Source of the DNA: JAWKOK01 sp963765875
GTDB lineage: Bacteria > Chloroflexota > Anaerolineae > Caldilineales > Caldilineaceae
Length of the DNA stretch: 64,000 nucleotides
Direction: 5' to 3'
Assembly (NCBI GenBank): GCA_963765875.1
Contig: CAVXYK010000017.1
Coordinates: 310,001 to 374,000, forward strand
Part shown: one piece after another, positions 39,769 to 49,730 of the stretch
Layout of the letters: each line of letters starts with the position of its first letter
Numbering within the stretch: position 1 is the first letter of the stretch
The notes under the pieces: generated by a model
The model's input: only the letters and a program-made list of their open reading frames with translations
Databases searched by the model: none
What the model was told of the DNA's origin: nothing
Translations under genes and position numbers: made by a program

Positions 39769-41205
39769 ATGGCCGACAAACTGGTTTCTCGTAGCGAAGA
39801 CTATAACGAATGGTATAACACTCTGGTGTTGCGTGCGGATCTGGCCGACTATGGCCCGGTGCGCGGCACCATGATCGTCAAGCCCTATGGATGGGCGTTG
39901 TGGGAGAATATCCAGGCGGCGCTGGACAAGCGCTTCAAGGCGACCGGACACATGAACGCCGGCTTTCCCATGTTTGTCCCATACAGCTTCTTGCAGAAAG
40001 AGGCGGCACATGTGGAGGGCTTCTCGCCCGAGCTGGCCTTGGTCACCCACGCCGGCGGCGAGGAGCTAGAGGAGCCATTGGCCGTGCGCCCTACCTCGGA
40101 GACGCTGGTCGGCTACGCCTTTGCCAAGTGGGTTCAGAGCTATCGCGACCTGCCCATCCTCATGAATCTGTGGAACAGCGTCGTGCGTTGGGAACTGCGC
40201 ACCAAGCTCTTTCTGCGTACCACCGAATTCTACTGGCAAGAAGGCCACACGGCCCACGCCACCTACGACGAAGCCGACTTCGAGACGCGCCAGATGCTCG
40301 ACATCTACACCGACTTCGCCCTGACCGAGGCCGCCATTCCCGTCATCCCCGGCGAGAAGTCAGCCGGCGAGCGCTTTGCCGGGGCCGACCAGACGTTGAC
40401 CATCGAAGCCATGATGGGCGACAAGCGAGCGCTCCAGTCCGGCACGTCGCACAATCTGGGGCAAAACTTTGCCAAGGCCTTCGAGATCCAATATCTGGAT
40501 GCCGAAAACCAGCAACAGCATTGTTGGACAACCTCGTGGGGACTCAGCTCGCGCTTCATCGGGGCCATCATTATGACCCACGGCGATGACTACGGTCTGG
40601 TACTGCCGCCCAACCTCGCTCCTTACCAGGTCGTGATCGTGCCCATCACGCGCAAAAACGATGACCCAACCGCCGTGGTCGAGGCGACGGAGCGCATTCG
40701 CCGCGAATTGACTGACGCCGGCATACGCGTGCATGTCGACGATCGAGAAAACCTACGCCCAGGCAACAAGTTCAACCATTGGGAGCTGCGCGGTGTGCCA
40801 TTGCGGTTTGAGCTAGGGCCGCGTGATGTGGCCGAGAATGTCGTCGTGGCAGCCCGTCGTGACATTCCCGGCCGCGACGGCAAAGAGACGCTATCCCAGG
40901 ACAATCTGGCCGCCCAAGCCCAGTCACTCTTGGATTCCATCCAGGAGAACCTACTGAATCGCGCCACCCAGTTCCGGGATGAAAACACCTTCGAAGCCGC
41001 CAACTACGATGAGTTCAAAGAAAAAGTCGACCAAGGCTTCATTCGCGTCTGGTGGGCCGGGAGCGACGAGGACGAAAAGCGCATCCAGGAAGAGACCAAG
41101 GCGACCCATCGCTGCTATCCAATCGAGCAACCCGGCGATGAAGGCATCTGCTTCTACACCGGCAAGCCGGCCAATCGCGTAGCGATCTTCGCGCGCTCCT
41201 ATTGA
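39769..41205 (+). CDS. proS: Prolyl-tRNA synthetase, archaeal/eukaryotic type
   Basis: A 478-residue class II synthetase of the second ProRS lineage. It starts SRSEDYNEWYNTLVLRADLA, has GTMIVKPYGWALWE, motif 2 RWELRTKLFLRTTEFYWQEG, HTAHATYDEA, motif 3 TTSWGLSSRFIGAIIMTHGD, and an anticodon domain followed by a C-terminal domain ending in FARSY, the hallmark tail of this lineage. It lacks the INS editing domain and is unbroken. AGAGGA lies before the ATG. The adjacent bacterial-type ProRS makes one of them redundant; AlaX at 26396 does not act on tRNA-Pro. Confidence 0.95.
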   Translation: MADKLVSRSEDYNEWYNTLVLRADLADYGPVRGTMIVKPYGWALWENIQAALDKRFKATGHMNAGFPMFVPYSFLQKEAAHVEGFSPELALVTHAGGEELEEPLAVRPTSETLVGYAFAKWVQSYRDLPILMNLWNSVVRWELRTKLFLRTTEFYWQEGHTAHATYDEADFETRQMLDIYTDFALTEAAIPVIPGEKSAGERFAGADQTLTIEAMMGDKRALQSGTSHNLGQNFAKAFEIQYLDAENQQQHCWTTSWGLSSRFIGAIIMTHGDDYGLVLPPNLAPYQVVIVPITRKNDDPTAVVEATERIRRELTDAGIRVHVDDRENLRPGNKFNHWELRGVPLRFELGPRDVAENVVVAARRDIPGRDGKETLSQDNLAAQAQSLLDSIQENLLNRATQFRDENTFEAANYDEFKEKVDQGFIRVWWAGSDEDEKRIQEETKATHRCYPIEQPGDEGICFYTGKPANRVAIFARSY

Positions 41206-41209
41206 TATC

Positions 41210-41300
41210 AACCACAGAGACACAGAGGGTACACAGAGTTCACAGAGTTTTTTCCTATTTTTCTCTGTGAACTCCGTGCTTCCTCTGTGCCTCCGTGGTG
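41210..41300. repeat. Word-iterated inverted repeat, family CACAGAG/CTCTGTG
   Basis: The left arm (41210-41248) iterates CACAGAG words; the right arm (41261-41300) iterates CTCTGTG and TCCGTG words across an A/T-rich loop. It begins five bases after the proS stop. Its end (GGTGAGG) abuts and may serve as the ribosome binding site of folC. Confidence 0.85.
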
Positions 41301-41313
41301 AGGTTTTTTCACC

Positions 41314-42690
41314 ATGACACAACCCAACTTCCCGTACTACAACACAGTCGACCAGATCTACCACGCGGAGTGGTCGACGCCCAAGCTAGCGCGGCTTGAA
41401 CTGCTGCGCCAGTCGGTGCGTGCGCTCTGGCCCGACGGCCATCCGAGCAAGCTGATCCATGTGGCGGGCACCGGCGGCAAGGGATCGACCTGCCGCTTCT
41501 TGGAGACAGGCCTGTCGACCGTCGGCAAGGCCGGGGCCTTCATGAGTCCGCACCTGTTCGACTATCGTGAGCGCTTCAGCATCAACGGCGAATTCGCTAG
41601 CCGAGAGGAGATCACCTCCCTCTGGGAGACGGTGGTACAGCCCCACTGCGTACGGATTTCGCTGCAGAATTCAGGCCACACCCACACATTCCTTGAGTCG
41701 TCGATCCTGATTGCGCTGGCCCTCTTTGAGAAGCACGAGGTGGAATGGGCCGCCATCGAGACCGGCGTAGGCGGGCGTTATGACCAGACACGCGGATCGG
41801 ACGTGGTCGCAACGTTGCTGACCAACGTTGGCAGCGATCACGCACACATGCTGGGCCGCGAACGATGGCAACGCACGCTTGACAAGGCCGGCATCGCCCG
41901 TGAGGGCATTCGATTCTTCACCAGCGAGGTCGATCTGCTCAACCTGGAGGTCATCGCCGCCGTCTGCCGCCATGCAGATGCGCCGTTGAAAATCGTCGGG
42001 CAACCTCAAGTCAGCGAGCTGGACTTCGCACTCGAGCGCCTGTTCGATGAGCCGGCCCCGCGCAACTCGCTCCTGCATGCCGACTATCAACGTTGGAACG
42101 CAGCATTGGCTTTCTCGGCCATCAAGGTGCTGGCGCCGGAGACCGACGATGAGGCGCTCTTGAACGCCTTCCGGCAGACCCAGTTGCTGGGACGTTTCTG
42201 GCGAGTCGATGAGGGCGTCTATGCAGACATTGCCCACAACGCTGAAAAGATTGCAGCGCTTTCCACAGAGATCGAGACCCGCTTTGCCGGTCGCCGTCGC
42301 ATTCTGATCGTCGGATTGTCGGGCAAGCGCATACCGATCCAGGTCTTTCCGTCACTGGCCAAGGTGGCCGACACGATCATCGTGACCGGGGCCTCTTTCA
42401 AAGGGCAGAACCCTGAAGCGGTGCGCAGCCAGATTGATGCCATTGGCCTTGCCGTGCCGACCATGGTCATCGCCGAGCCACGCCAGGCCTACGAGATCGC
42501 CCGTTCGCTCCAGAATGGCGACGACGTAGTCATCCTGACCGGCTCGACCTATACTATCGAACAAGTGCTTAATCCCGACCCATATCTGCGCCACCTCAGC
42601 AGCACGTTCGGATGGCGTATGGAGAAAAAGACCGAAGCCAAAGGCACGCTGCAACTTGAGCTGCCCCACGGACCGTCGCCAACGAGGTGA
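41314..42690 (+). CDS. folC: Folylpolyglutamate synthase/dihydrofolate synthase family protein
   Basis: A 458-residue Mur-ligase-fold enzyme that adds glutamate to folates (or makes dihydrofolate). It has the P-loop HVAGTGGKGSTCRFLE near residue 50, the omega-loop region FMSPHLFDYRERFSING, the metal-binding ETGVGGRYDQT with TNVGSDHAHMLG, and in the C-terminal domain ADIAHNAEKI where FolC usually has DxAHNP. The missing Pro is a small deviation. The gene ends inside an inverted-repeat element that starts at its stop codon. Confidence 0.88.
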   Translation: MTQPNFPYYNTVDQIYHAEWSTPKLARLELLRQSVRALWPDGHPSKLIHVAGTGGKGSTCRFLETGLSTVGKAGAFMSPHLFDYRERFSINGEFASREEITSLWETVVQPHCVRISLQNSGHTHTFLESSILIALALFEKHEVEWAAIETGVGGRYDQTRGSDVVATLLTNVGSDHAHMLGRERWQRTLDKAGIAREGIRFFTSEVDLLNLEVIAAVCRHADAPLKIVGQPQVSELDFALERLFDEPAPRNSLLHADYQRWNAALAFSAIKVLAPETDDEALLNAFRQTQLLGRFWRVDEGVYADIAHNAEKIAALSTEIETRFAGRRRILIVGLSGKRIPIQVFPSLAKVADTIIVTGASFKGQNPEAVRSQIDAIGLAVPTMVIAEPRQAYEIARSLQNGDDVVILTGSTYTIEQVLNPDPYLRHLSSTFGWRMEKKTEAKGTLQLELPHGPSPTR

Positions 42691-42793
42691 ATGGTGATTG
42701 GGGATCGGTGAATGGGGATTAGGGACTGGGAGGATGTCGTCTTATCCCCAATCACTGATTCCTGTTCCCCAATCCCTAATCCCCAATCCCCAG
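42689..42793. repeat. Word-iterated inverted repeat, family GGGGATTAGGGA, copy 4
   Basis: Left arm 42689-42731 and right arm 42743-42793 lie between two genes on the same strand (folC and era), not convergent ones. The right arm ends 11 bases before the era start codon, so it would sit in the era leader. Confidence 0.85.
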
Positions 42794-42804
42794 AAAAGAA
42801 ACTT

Positions 42805-43775
42805 ATGCTACCAGACATTGATCAACTGCCAGAGAACCACCGCAGCGGCTTTGTGGCCGTGATTGGCCGCCCCAATGTGGGCAAGTCGACGTTGTTGAAC
42901 CGGCTGCTCGGCCAGAAGATCGCCATCACCAGCCCCAAGCCGCAGACGACGCGCGACCAGGTGCTCGGCGTGGTGACCGAGGACGACTATCAGATCGTGC
43001 TGTTGGACACGCCCGGCATCCACCAGCCCACCAACAAGCTGGGCGTCTACATGATGAATGTGGTCGAGGAAACACTGACCGATGTCGATGTGATTCTGTG
43101 GCTGGTCGATGTCAACGTGCCGCCCAAGCCCGAGGACCGCTACATCGCCGATTTGCTGCGCACACAGCACGCCAAGTCGCCGCTTTCGACGGTTCTGATT
43201 GGCCTGAACAAGGTCGACAGCTTCAAGGGCGGAGCCGATCTACTTGCCCAACGCATGGCCGAGTATGCCGAGCTGTTCAGTTGGTTCGATGTCAGTGAAG
43301 TGGATGGACTGCCCACGCTTGCCGCCGTCGCATTCAGCGCGTTGACCAATGAAAACGTCGACAACGTCCTGTTGTCGGTTCGTGAGCGGCTGCCCCGTGG
43401 CCCGCGCTACTTCCCGGAAGATCAGGTCACCGATCAGCAGGTGCGTTTTCTGGCCGCAGAGATCATCCGCGAGAAGGCGCTGATGTCGCTCCAGCAGGAG
43501 GTGCCCCACAGCATCGCCGTGATGGTCGACGAATTTACCGAACGCAGCAGCAAGCTGACCTATATTTCCGCCACGATCTACGTCGAGCGCGAGAGCCAGA
43601 AAGGCATCGTGCTCGGACGCAACGGGGCCAAGATCAAACAGATCGGCCAAAAGGCGCGCCCGAGATCGAAGCCATGATCGACACCAAAGTCTATCTCGAA
43701 CTCTGGGTCAAGGTCTGGGAGAAGTGGCGCAGGCAAGAAGGGATGTTGCGCAGCCTGGGTTACACGACCGGATAG
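42805..43775 (+). CDS. era: GTPase Era, interrupted by one frame change
   Basis: About 323 residues; a ribosome-assembly GTPase that binds the 3' end of 16S rRNA. G1 GRPNVGKST near residue 21, G3 DTPGIH near 69 and G4 NKVD near 134 are present, then a KH RNA-binding domain (KGIVLGRNGAKIKQIG). The frame breaks near 43658 in a CCC tract; adding one C restores EIEAMIDTKVYLELWVKVWE and the normal end GMLRSLGYTTG at 43775. Because the loss would remove the end of the KH domain in an essential gene, an error is likely. No clear binding site precedes the ATG. Confidence 0.92.
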
Positions 43776-43795
43776 GTTAGAAATTCAGTATAAAT

Positions 43796-43869
43796 GGAAT
43801 ACGGTTATGCGGCGGCTTCAACTGGCTTGGTGACACCTTGGCTCTTTTCCGCCGCATAATCCGTATTCC
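43796..43869. repeat. Long inverted repeat between era and mutS2
   Basis: The left arm 43796-43815 and right arm 43849-43869 pair over 20 bases with one bulged A, enclosing 33 bases and followed by GTTTT. It starts about 20 bases after the era stop. It may terminate era. Confidence 0.8.
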
Positions 43870-43996
43870 GTTTTGTATTCGAAATCCTGGATGTCTTTGG
43901 TGGAAGATTGACCGCTGTGCTATGATGGCGTGTACGCCTTTTGGCAGAATTGGTCTGGAAGATGGCATTTGTTCGGAACGGTTGCTGGGGACGAAT

Positions 43997-46460
43997 ATGA
44001 ATCCGAGAACATTGAAGGTTCTTGAATACGAAAAGATATTGGCACAGGTTGCCGGCCACTGCGCGTTCAGCGGCGGCAGCGATCTGGCCATGGCATTGCT
44101 GCCCAGCGATGACCTTCAGACGGTTCAGGACCGGCAGATCCAGACGGCTGAGGCCTTCAAGCTGCTTGAGCAGAAGCCGGACATCAGCTTTGGCGGCGTC
44201 AAGGATATGCGCCCCTTTTTGCAACGGGCCGAGCGCGGCGTCACGCTGATGCCGCTGGATTTGAATGACATCAAGAACACGCTGATGCGTTCCAGAAATC
44301 TACGCAACCTGTTGGTTCGACTCGAACAATCCTTTCCAAGTCTGGCTGACATGGCCTACAACATTGAGCCTTGCGATCATGTCATCGCCGAGGTCTCTCG
44401 CTGCATCAATGAACGCAGCGAAGTGGCCGACAATGCCAGCCCTACGCTCTCCAACGTGCGCCAGGATTTGCGCGTTGCCCAGGATCGTTTGTTGAGCACA
44501 CTGGACCGCCTGGTACACAATACCGACATGCAGCCTTACCTGCAGGACGCGCTGGTGACGCAGCGCCAGGGCCGCTATGTGATTCCCGTGCGCTCCGAGT
44601 ACAGAGGTCAGGTCGAGGGCATCATCCACGACCAATCATCCAGTGGGGCCACCCTCTTTGTCGAGCCGATCAAGGTGGTGCAGCAGAACAACGCAGTGCG
44701 TGCCCTGGAGTTGGAAGAGGAGAAGGAAGTCCGGCGCATCCTCACTGAGCTGACCGAACTGGTGGCCGACGAGTCAATCTATATTCGGCGCAACATCCAC
44801 ATTTTGGCTGAGCTAGATTTCACCTTTGCCAAGGCCAAGTACGGGTATTCGATTGACGGAACGACACCTGAGATGGTTGCCTTTCAGACGCAAAAGGCTT
44901 CGAATCGGCATGCGTCTGAACAGGATCCCGCCGATGGCGCCCATCCCGGATCAGTTATCGATCTGCTTCGCGCCCGCCACCCCATGCTGGACCCAAAGAC
45001 CGTGGTGCCCATCGATATCTACCTCGATGACAACACCTATATCATCGTTGTGACAGGGCCAAATACCGGCGGCAAGACGGTCACGCTCAAGACTGTCGGC
45101 CTGCTGATCCTCATGGCTCAGTCCGGCCTGATGATTCCGGTGGAGCCAAAGAGCAAGCTGTCGGTCTTCCATGGCGTCTACGCCGATATCGGCGACGAGC
45201 AGAGCATCGAACAGAACCTGAGCACCTTTAGCGGCCACATGACCAACATCATCAGCATGTTGGAGGAGGCCGACCCCCACAGCCTGGTCCTCTTTGATGA
45301 GTTGGGTGCAGGCACCGATCCCGACGAAGGCTCGGCATTGGCCATGGCCCTGCTGGAGAATCTGCGTGACCGGGGCATCACCACCTTTGCCACCACCCAT
45401 TACAGCGATCTGAAGCTCTATGCCCACAACACGCCGGGCGTTCGCAATGCATCCGTCGAGTTTGATGTAGAGACGCTGAGTCCCACCTTCGAGTTGAGCA
45501 TCGGCCTGCCCGGTCGCTCCAATGCGCTGACCATTGCCCGCCGGCTGGGGCTGAACCCGGTGATTGTCGACAAGGCCGAGACCATTGTCACGGCCCGATA
45601 CGCTGGAAGCCGACGCGCTGCTCGACGATATCAAGGCGGCCAAGCAAGAGGCCCAGCGGGCTGAAGATCGCGCCAAGCAGCGTGAACGACAGTCGCAACT
45701 GATTGAGAAGGATCTGCGCTACCAGACGGCCGAGATTGAAGAAGCGCGCCGGGCCGTGATCGCCGAAACGCGCGAGATCATGCGGGCCGAGTTGGAAAAT
45801 CTGCGTGAAGAGATCAAGCAGATGCGTCGCCAGTCTGCACGCACTGGCCCGTTCGGCGACTCCAGCAGAGGCAGAGGCGACACCCATGGCGAATTTCTTG
45901 CCCGCGCCGAACAGGAACTGAATCGCAGGCACCAGGCCGCTGAGGCCGTCAATCGAGACGTCGTCATGCCGGGCGATGTCGACGAGCGGATTGACGGCCC
46001 CATCGAGGTCGGCGACCGGGTCTGGGTCGCCAATTTGCAGGCCAGCGGCGAGGTGCTTGCCATGCATACCCGCACCGGCGAAGCCGATGTGCAACTGGGC
46101 AATTTCCGCCTCAAGTTGCCGATCAAGCGGCTGGAATTGCGCCAGAAGGCCATCCGCGAAGAGAAGCCCGACCAGAGCTATGCCAATCAGGGCATGAATG
46201 TTCAGAGTCCCGGCATCGAACTGGATCTGCGCGGGGCCCGGGTCGAAGATGGTCTGGATCAGGCCGAGAAGTACCTGGACAATGCCTACATGGCTCGTCT
46301 CCCCTGGGTACGCATTATCCACGGCAAGGGTACAGGCGCCCTGAGAGACGCCATTCGTGATAGCTTGAAAGACCATCCTTTCGTGGGAGAATTCCGCTCC
46401 GGCGGACCCGGCGAGGGGGGAGACGGCGTTACTGTAGCAAAGTTGATGGAACAGAAGTGA
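43997..46460 (+). CDS. mutS2: Endonuclease MutS2, interrupted by one frame change
   Basis: About 820 residues; a MutS-like ATPase with a C-terminal Smr nuclease, linked to ribosome rescue and recombination control. It has the core region RYVIPVRSEYRGQVEGIIHD, Walker A TGPNTGGKTVTLKT near residue 354, Walker B SLVLFDELGAGTDP and the coiled arm rich in Glu/Arg. The Smr domain starts ELDLRGARVEDGLDQ and contains the HGKGTGALR active-site motif. The frame changes near 45592 at a CCC tract; removing one C joins TIVTA to DTLEADALLDDIKAAKQEA. ATG at 43997 matches the family. Confidence 0.93.
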
Positions 46461-46468
46461 TGAGGCGG

Positions 46469-46559
46469 TATGGGGATTAGGGACTGGGGATTAGTGATTG
46501 GGGACAGGCATTGTCTCTATCCAAATCCCGATCCCTAATCACCAATCCCTACTCCCCAG
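46469..46559. repeat. Word-iterated inverted repeat, family GGGGATTAGGGA, copy 5
   Basis: Left arm 46469-46504 and right arm 46517-46559 lie between mutS2 and the glycosyltransferase gene, which share a strand. The left arm begins eight bases after the mutS2 stop. Confidence 0.85.
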
Positions 46560-46584
46560 ATCACCTATAGCGAGGTGAAGCATT

Positions 46585-47559
<975 letters not shown>

Positions 47560-47576
47560 GATGTGAGAGCGATTTT

Positions 47577-47833
47577 TTGTCACAGATTCACATCAGATAG
47601 AAAAGAGATAGACCACAGATTAGTTCAGGGAATTCTCTGACAGCCTAACAATTATCCGTGAAAATCAGTGACTCTACTGCAAGAAGTCTTTTTTTGACAC
47701 GAATGGTCACGAATTTACACGAATTATGTCGTCACCCCAGAGAGAACATTCGTGTAAATTCGTGTAAATTCGTGTCAGGATCCCTTTTTGCAGTGGACTC
47801 ATCAGTTCTTTATCTGTGTCTATCTGTGACAAA
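47577..47833. repeat. Nested word-iterated inverted repeat (ATCTGTG outside, ATTCGTGTAA inside)
   Basis: The outer arms (47577-47606 and 47808-47833) use the CACAGAT word. The inner arms (47696-47725 and 47748-47776) iterate CACGAATTTA and its complement. A partly matching intermediate layer (CTACTGCAAG near 47675; TTTTTGCAGTGG near 47785) lies between them. The block fills the space between the glycosyltransferase and flippase genes. Confidence 0.85.
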
Positions 47834-47893
47834 TTCTCGTTTTGATGGTCCAGAAGATTGTGCGGGAATCAGGTAGGCATATCGCAAACAGGC

Positions 47894-48933
47894 ATGAAAA
47901 AGAGACTCGTTGACTTACTGAAGCTGGCCATCGGTCTTGGCCTGCTTTATTTTTTATATACCAAGCTGGAAGATCCGGCCAGGCTCTGGCAGCAGATTCA
48001 GGATTCGAACAAGCTGCTGCTGGTCGCGGCAACCGGGACCTATGCCCTGGCTGTGGCCGCCAGCGGCCTCAAATGGGGCATCTTGCTGCGCGCCATCAAC
48101 ATTGCTGTACCCTCGTCTCGCCTGCTCTCCTACCAGTGGGTGGCTGAGTTTTTCAACAATTTTCTGCCGGCCGGTGTAGGCGGCGATGTCATGCGCGGCT
48201 ACGCACTGGCCAGCGACACCCATCGCACCGCCGATGCCACGGCTAGTGTACTGATCGACCGTTTTCATGGGGCTCTTTATCTTCATGCTGTCGGCGGCTC
48301 TGGCCTCGATTGCCATGTTGCTCTGGGGCCGGCCCAATGGCCAAGCCTTTCAGCCCTGAAGAGTTGATCTCCATGCGCGTGATGGCGATGGGCAGCATCA
48401 TGCTCACGCTTGCATTGGTCATCGTGCTGGCATCGCTCTTGAGCCGACGCCTCAAGCAACTTGTTGACGCCATCCTCTCCTTCCTGCCGCTTTCATCCAA
48501 GACCATGCCCATCTGGCAGAAACTGGCCGCCGCCTTCAATGCCTATCGTCATGAATATGGCGCGCTCCTCAAGTCCGCCGGGGGCAGCCTCCTGATCGTC
48601 TTCTTGACCAGCTTGCAGATCTGGCTGATTGCGATGGCGCTTGCGCCCGGCAGCATCTCGCTGCTTGAGGTGTTGGTCATCAACCCGATCATTGTGCTGC
48701 TGCTGGTGGCAGTTCCACTCTCACCCGGTGGGCTGGGCGTGCGCCAAGGCGCTTTCTCTATCATGTTTTTCATCATCGGTGCAGGGGCCGATCTGGGGTA
48801 CGCGGTAGGACTGATACAGCAATTTGTCGTCTACATTGTCAGCGTACCCGGCGGCATAATCTGGATGCGCACAGGCGTACGCCAGGGCGAGATTGAACCT
48901 GAAGCATCAAAGTCATCGCCCGAACCGCTGTAG
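47894..48933 (+). CDS. Flippase-like/lysylphosphatidylglycerol synthase transmembrane protein, two frame changes
   Basis: About 346 residues with seven to eight predicted membrane helices, of the family covering the LPG synthase membrane domain and AglD/UPF0104 proteins. It opens KKRLVDLLKLAIGLGLLYF, has the family block FFNNFLPAGVGGDVMRGYAL, and the late motif VPLSPGGLGVRQGAF. Extra bases near 48262 (T4, should be T3) and near 48337 shift the frame; corrected, it reads RFMGLFIFMLSAALASIAML. It may move a lipid or glycolipid across the membrane, fitting the preceding glycosyltransferase. Confidence 0.85.
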
Positions 48934-49041
48934 GGACGCGCGCCTTGTAGGCGCCCACCGACAGCAGGCACAAACCCCGCCCGCCCGAAACGATCACAAC
49001 GGGCGATCATTTCGGGCAGGGACGAGCCCTGCCCCTACCGC
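48929..49041. repeat. Cluster of GC-rich palindromes
   Basis: The spacer contains an inverted repeat CCCGAAACGATC (48987-48998) facing GATCATTTCGGG (49006-49017), then GGGCAGGGACGAGCCCTGCCC at about 49014-49034. These resemble the elements at 26340 and 9691. Confidence 0.6.
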
Positions 49042-49063
49042 TATTACACAGGAATGACCATCT

Positions 49064-49711
49064 ATGCCAAACTCGGAAACGGCCCAATATCTTGGCGAAG
49101 CCGAGGCCCGCGATCTCTACATCAACGGGGATGCTGCCCACGATTTTGACCATGTACTGCGTGTCACACGCTTGGCCGAGCGAATTGCCGGCGCTGAAGG
49201 GGCCGATGTCCAGGTCGTACGCGTGGCCGCGCTGCTGCATGATGTGCCCGTCTCGGACACACGTTCGGCCCACCATCTGGGAGCCGCAGCCTATGCCAGA
49301 GAGTTGCTGACATCCCGCGGGCTGGGAACCGAGCAGGTTGAGAACATCGTTCATGCAATTGAGGCCCATCGGTTTCGTGATCAGTCCATCCAGCCAAAAA
49401 CGCTGGAGGCGATGTGCCTGTACGATGCCGACAAGCTGGACAGCTTGGGCGCCATCGGTATCGCACGCTGTTTTGCATACGCGGGCGCAAACGACAGCCG
49501 CCTGTGGATCGAGCCATGGACGGCGGTTTCGGATCGAGAAGAGAAGCCGGAGGGCAGCGATTACACGCCGGTCCACGAATTCGTCTACAAGCTGCAACAT
49601 CTGCTCTCAACCCTCTATACAGAGAGCGCACGCCAGATCGGGCGTGAACGGCATGCATTTATGGTCGCTTACTATGATCAACTGGATCGAGAAATGGAGA
49701 ACCTGGCCTGA
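49064..49711 (+). CDS. HD-domain phosphohydrolase
   Basis: A 215-residue metal-dependent phosphohydrolase. HD motifs: His in NGDAAHDFDHVLRV, the HD pair in AALLHDVPVSD, and a later Asp in YDADKLDSLGAIGI. The layout resembles YedJ/YpgQ-type nucleotidases that act on (d)NTPs or nucleotides, but the substrate is unassigned. It ends 19 bases before the subtilase gene and may share its transcript. Confidence 0.85.
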   Translation: MPNSETAQYLGEAEARDLYINGDAAHDFDHVLRVTRLAERIAGAEGADVQVVRVAALLHDVPVSDTRSAHHLGAAAYARELLTSRGLGTEQVENIVHAIEAHRFRDQSIQPKTLEAMCLYDADKLDSLGAIGIARCFAYAGANDSRLWIEPWTAVSDREEKPEGSDYTPVHEFVYKLQHLLSTLYTESARQIGRERHAFMVAYYDQLDREMENLA

Positions 49712-49730
49712 AGGCCGGTGATCGAAGGCA

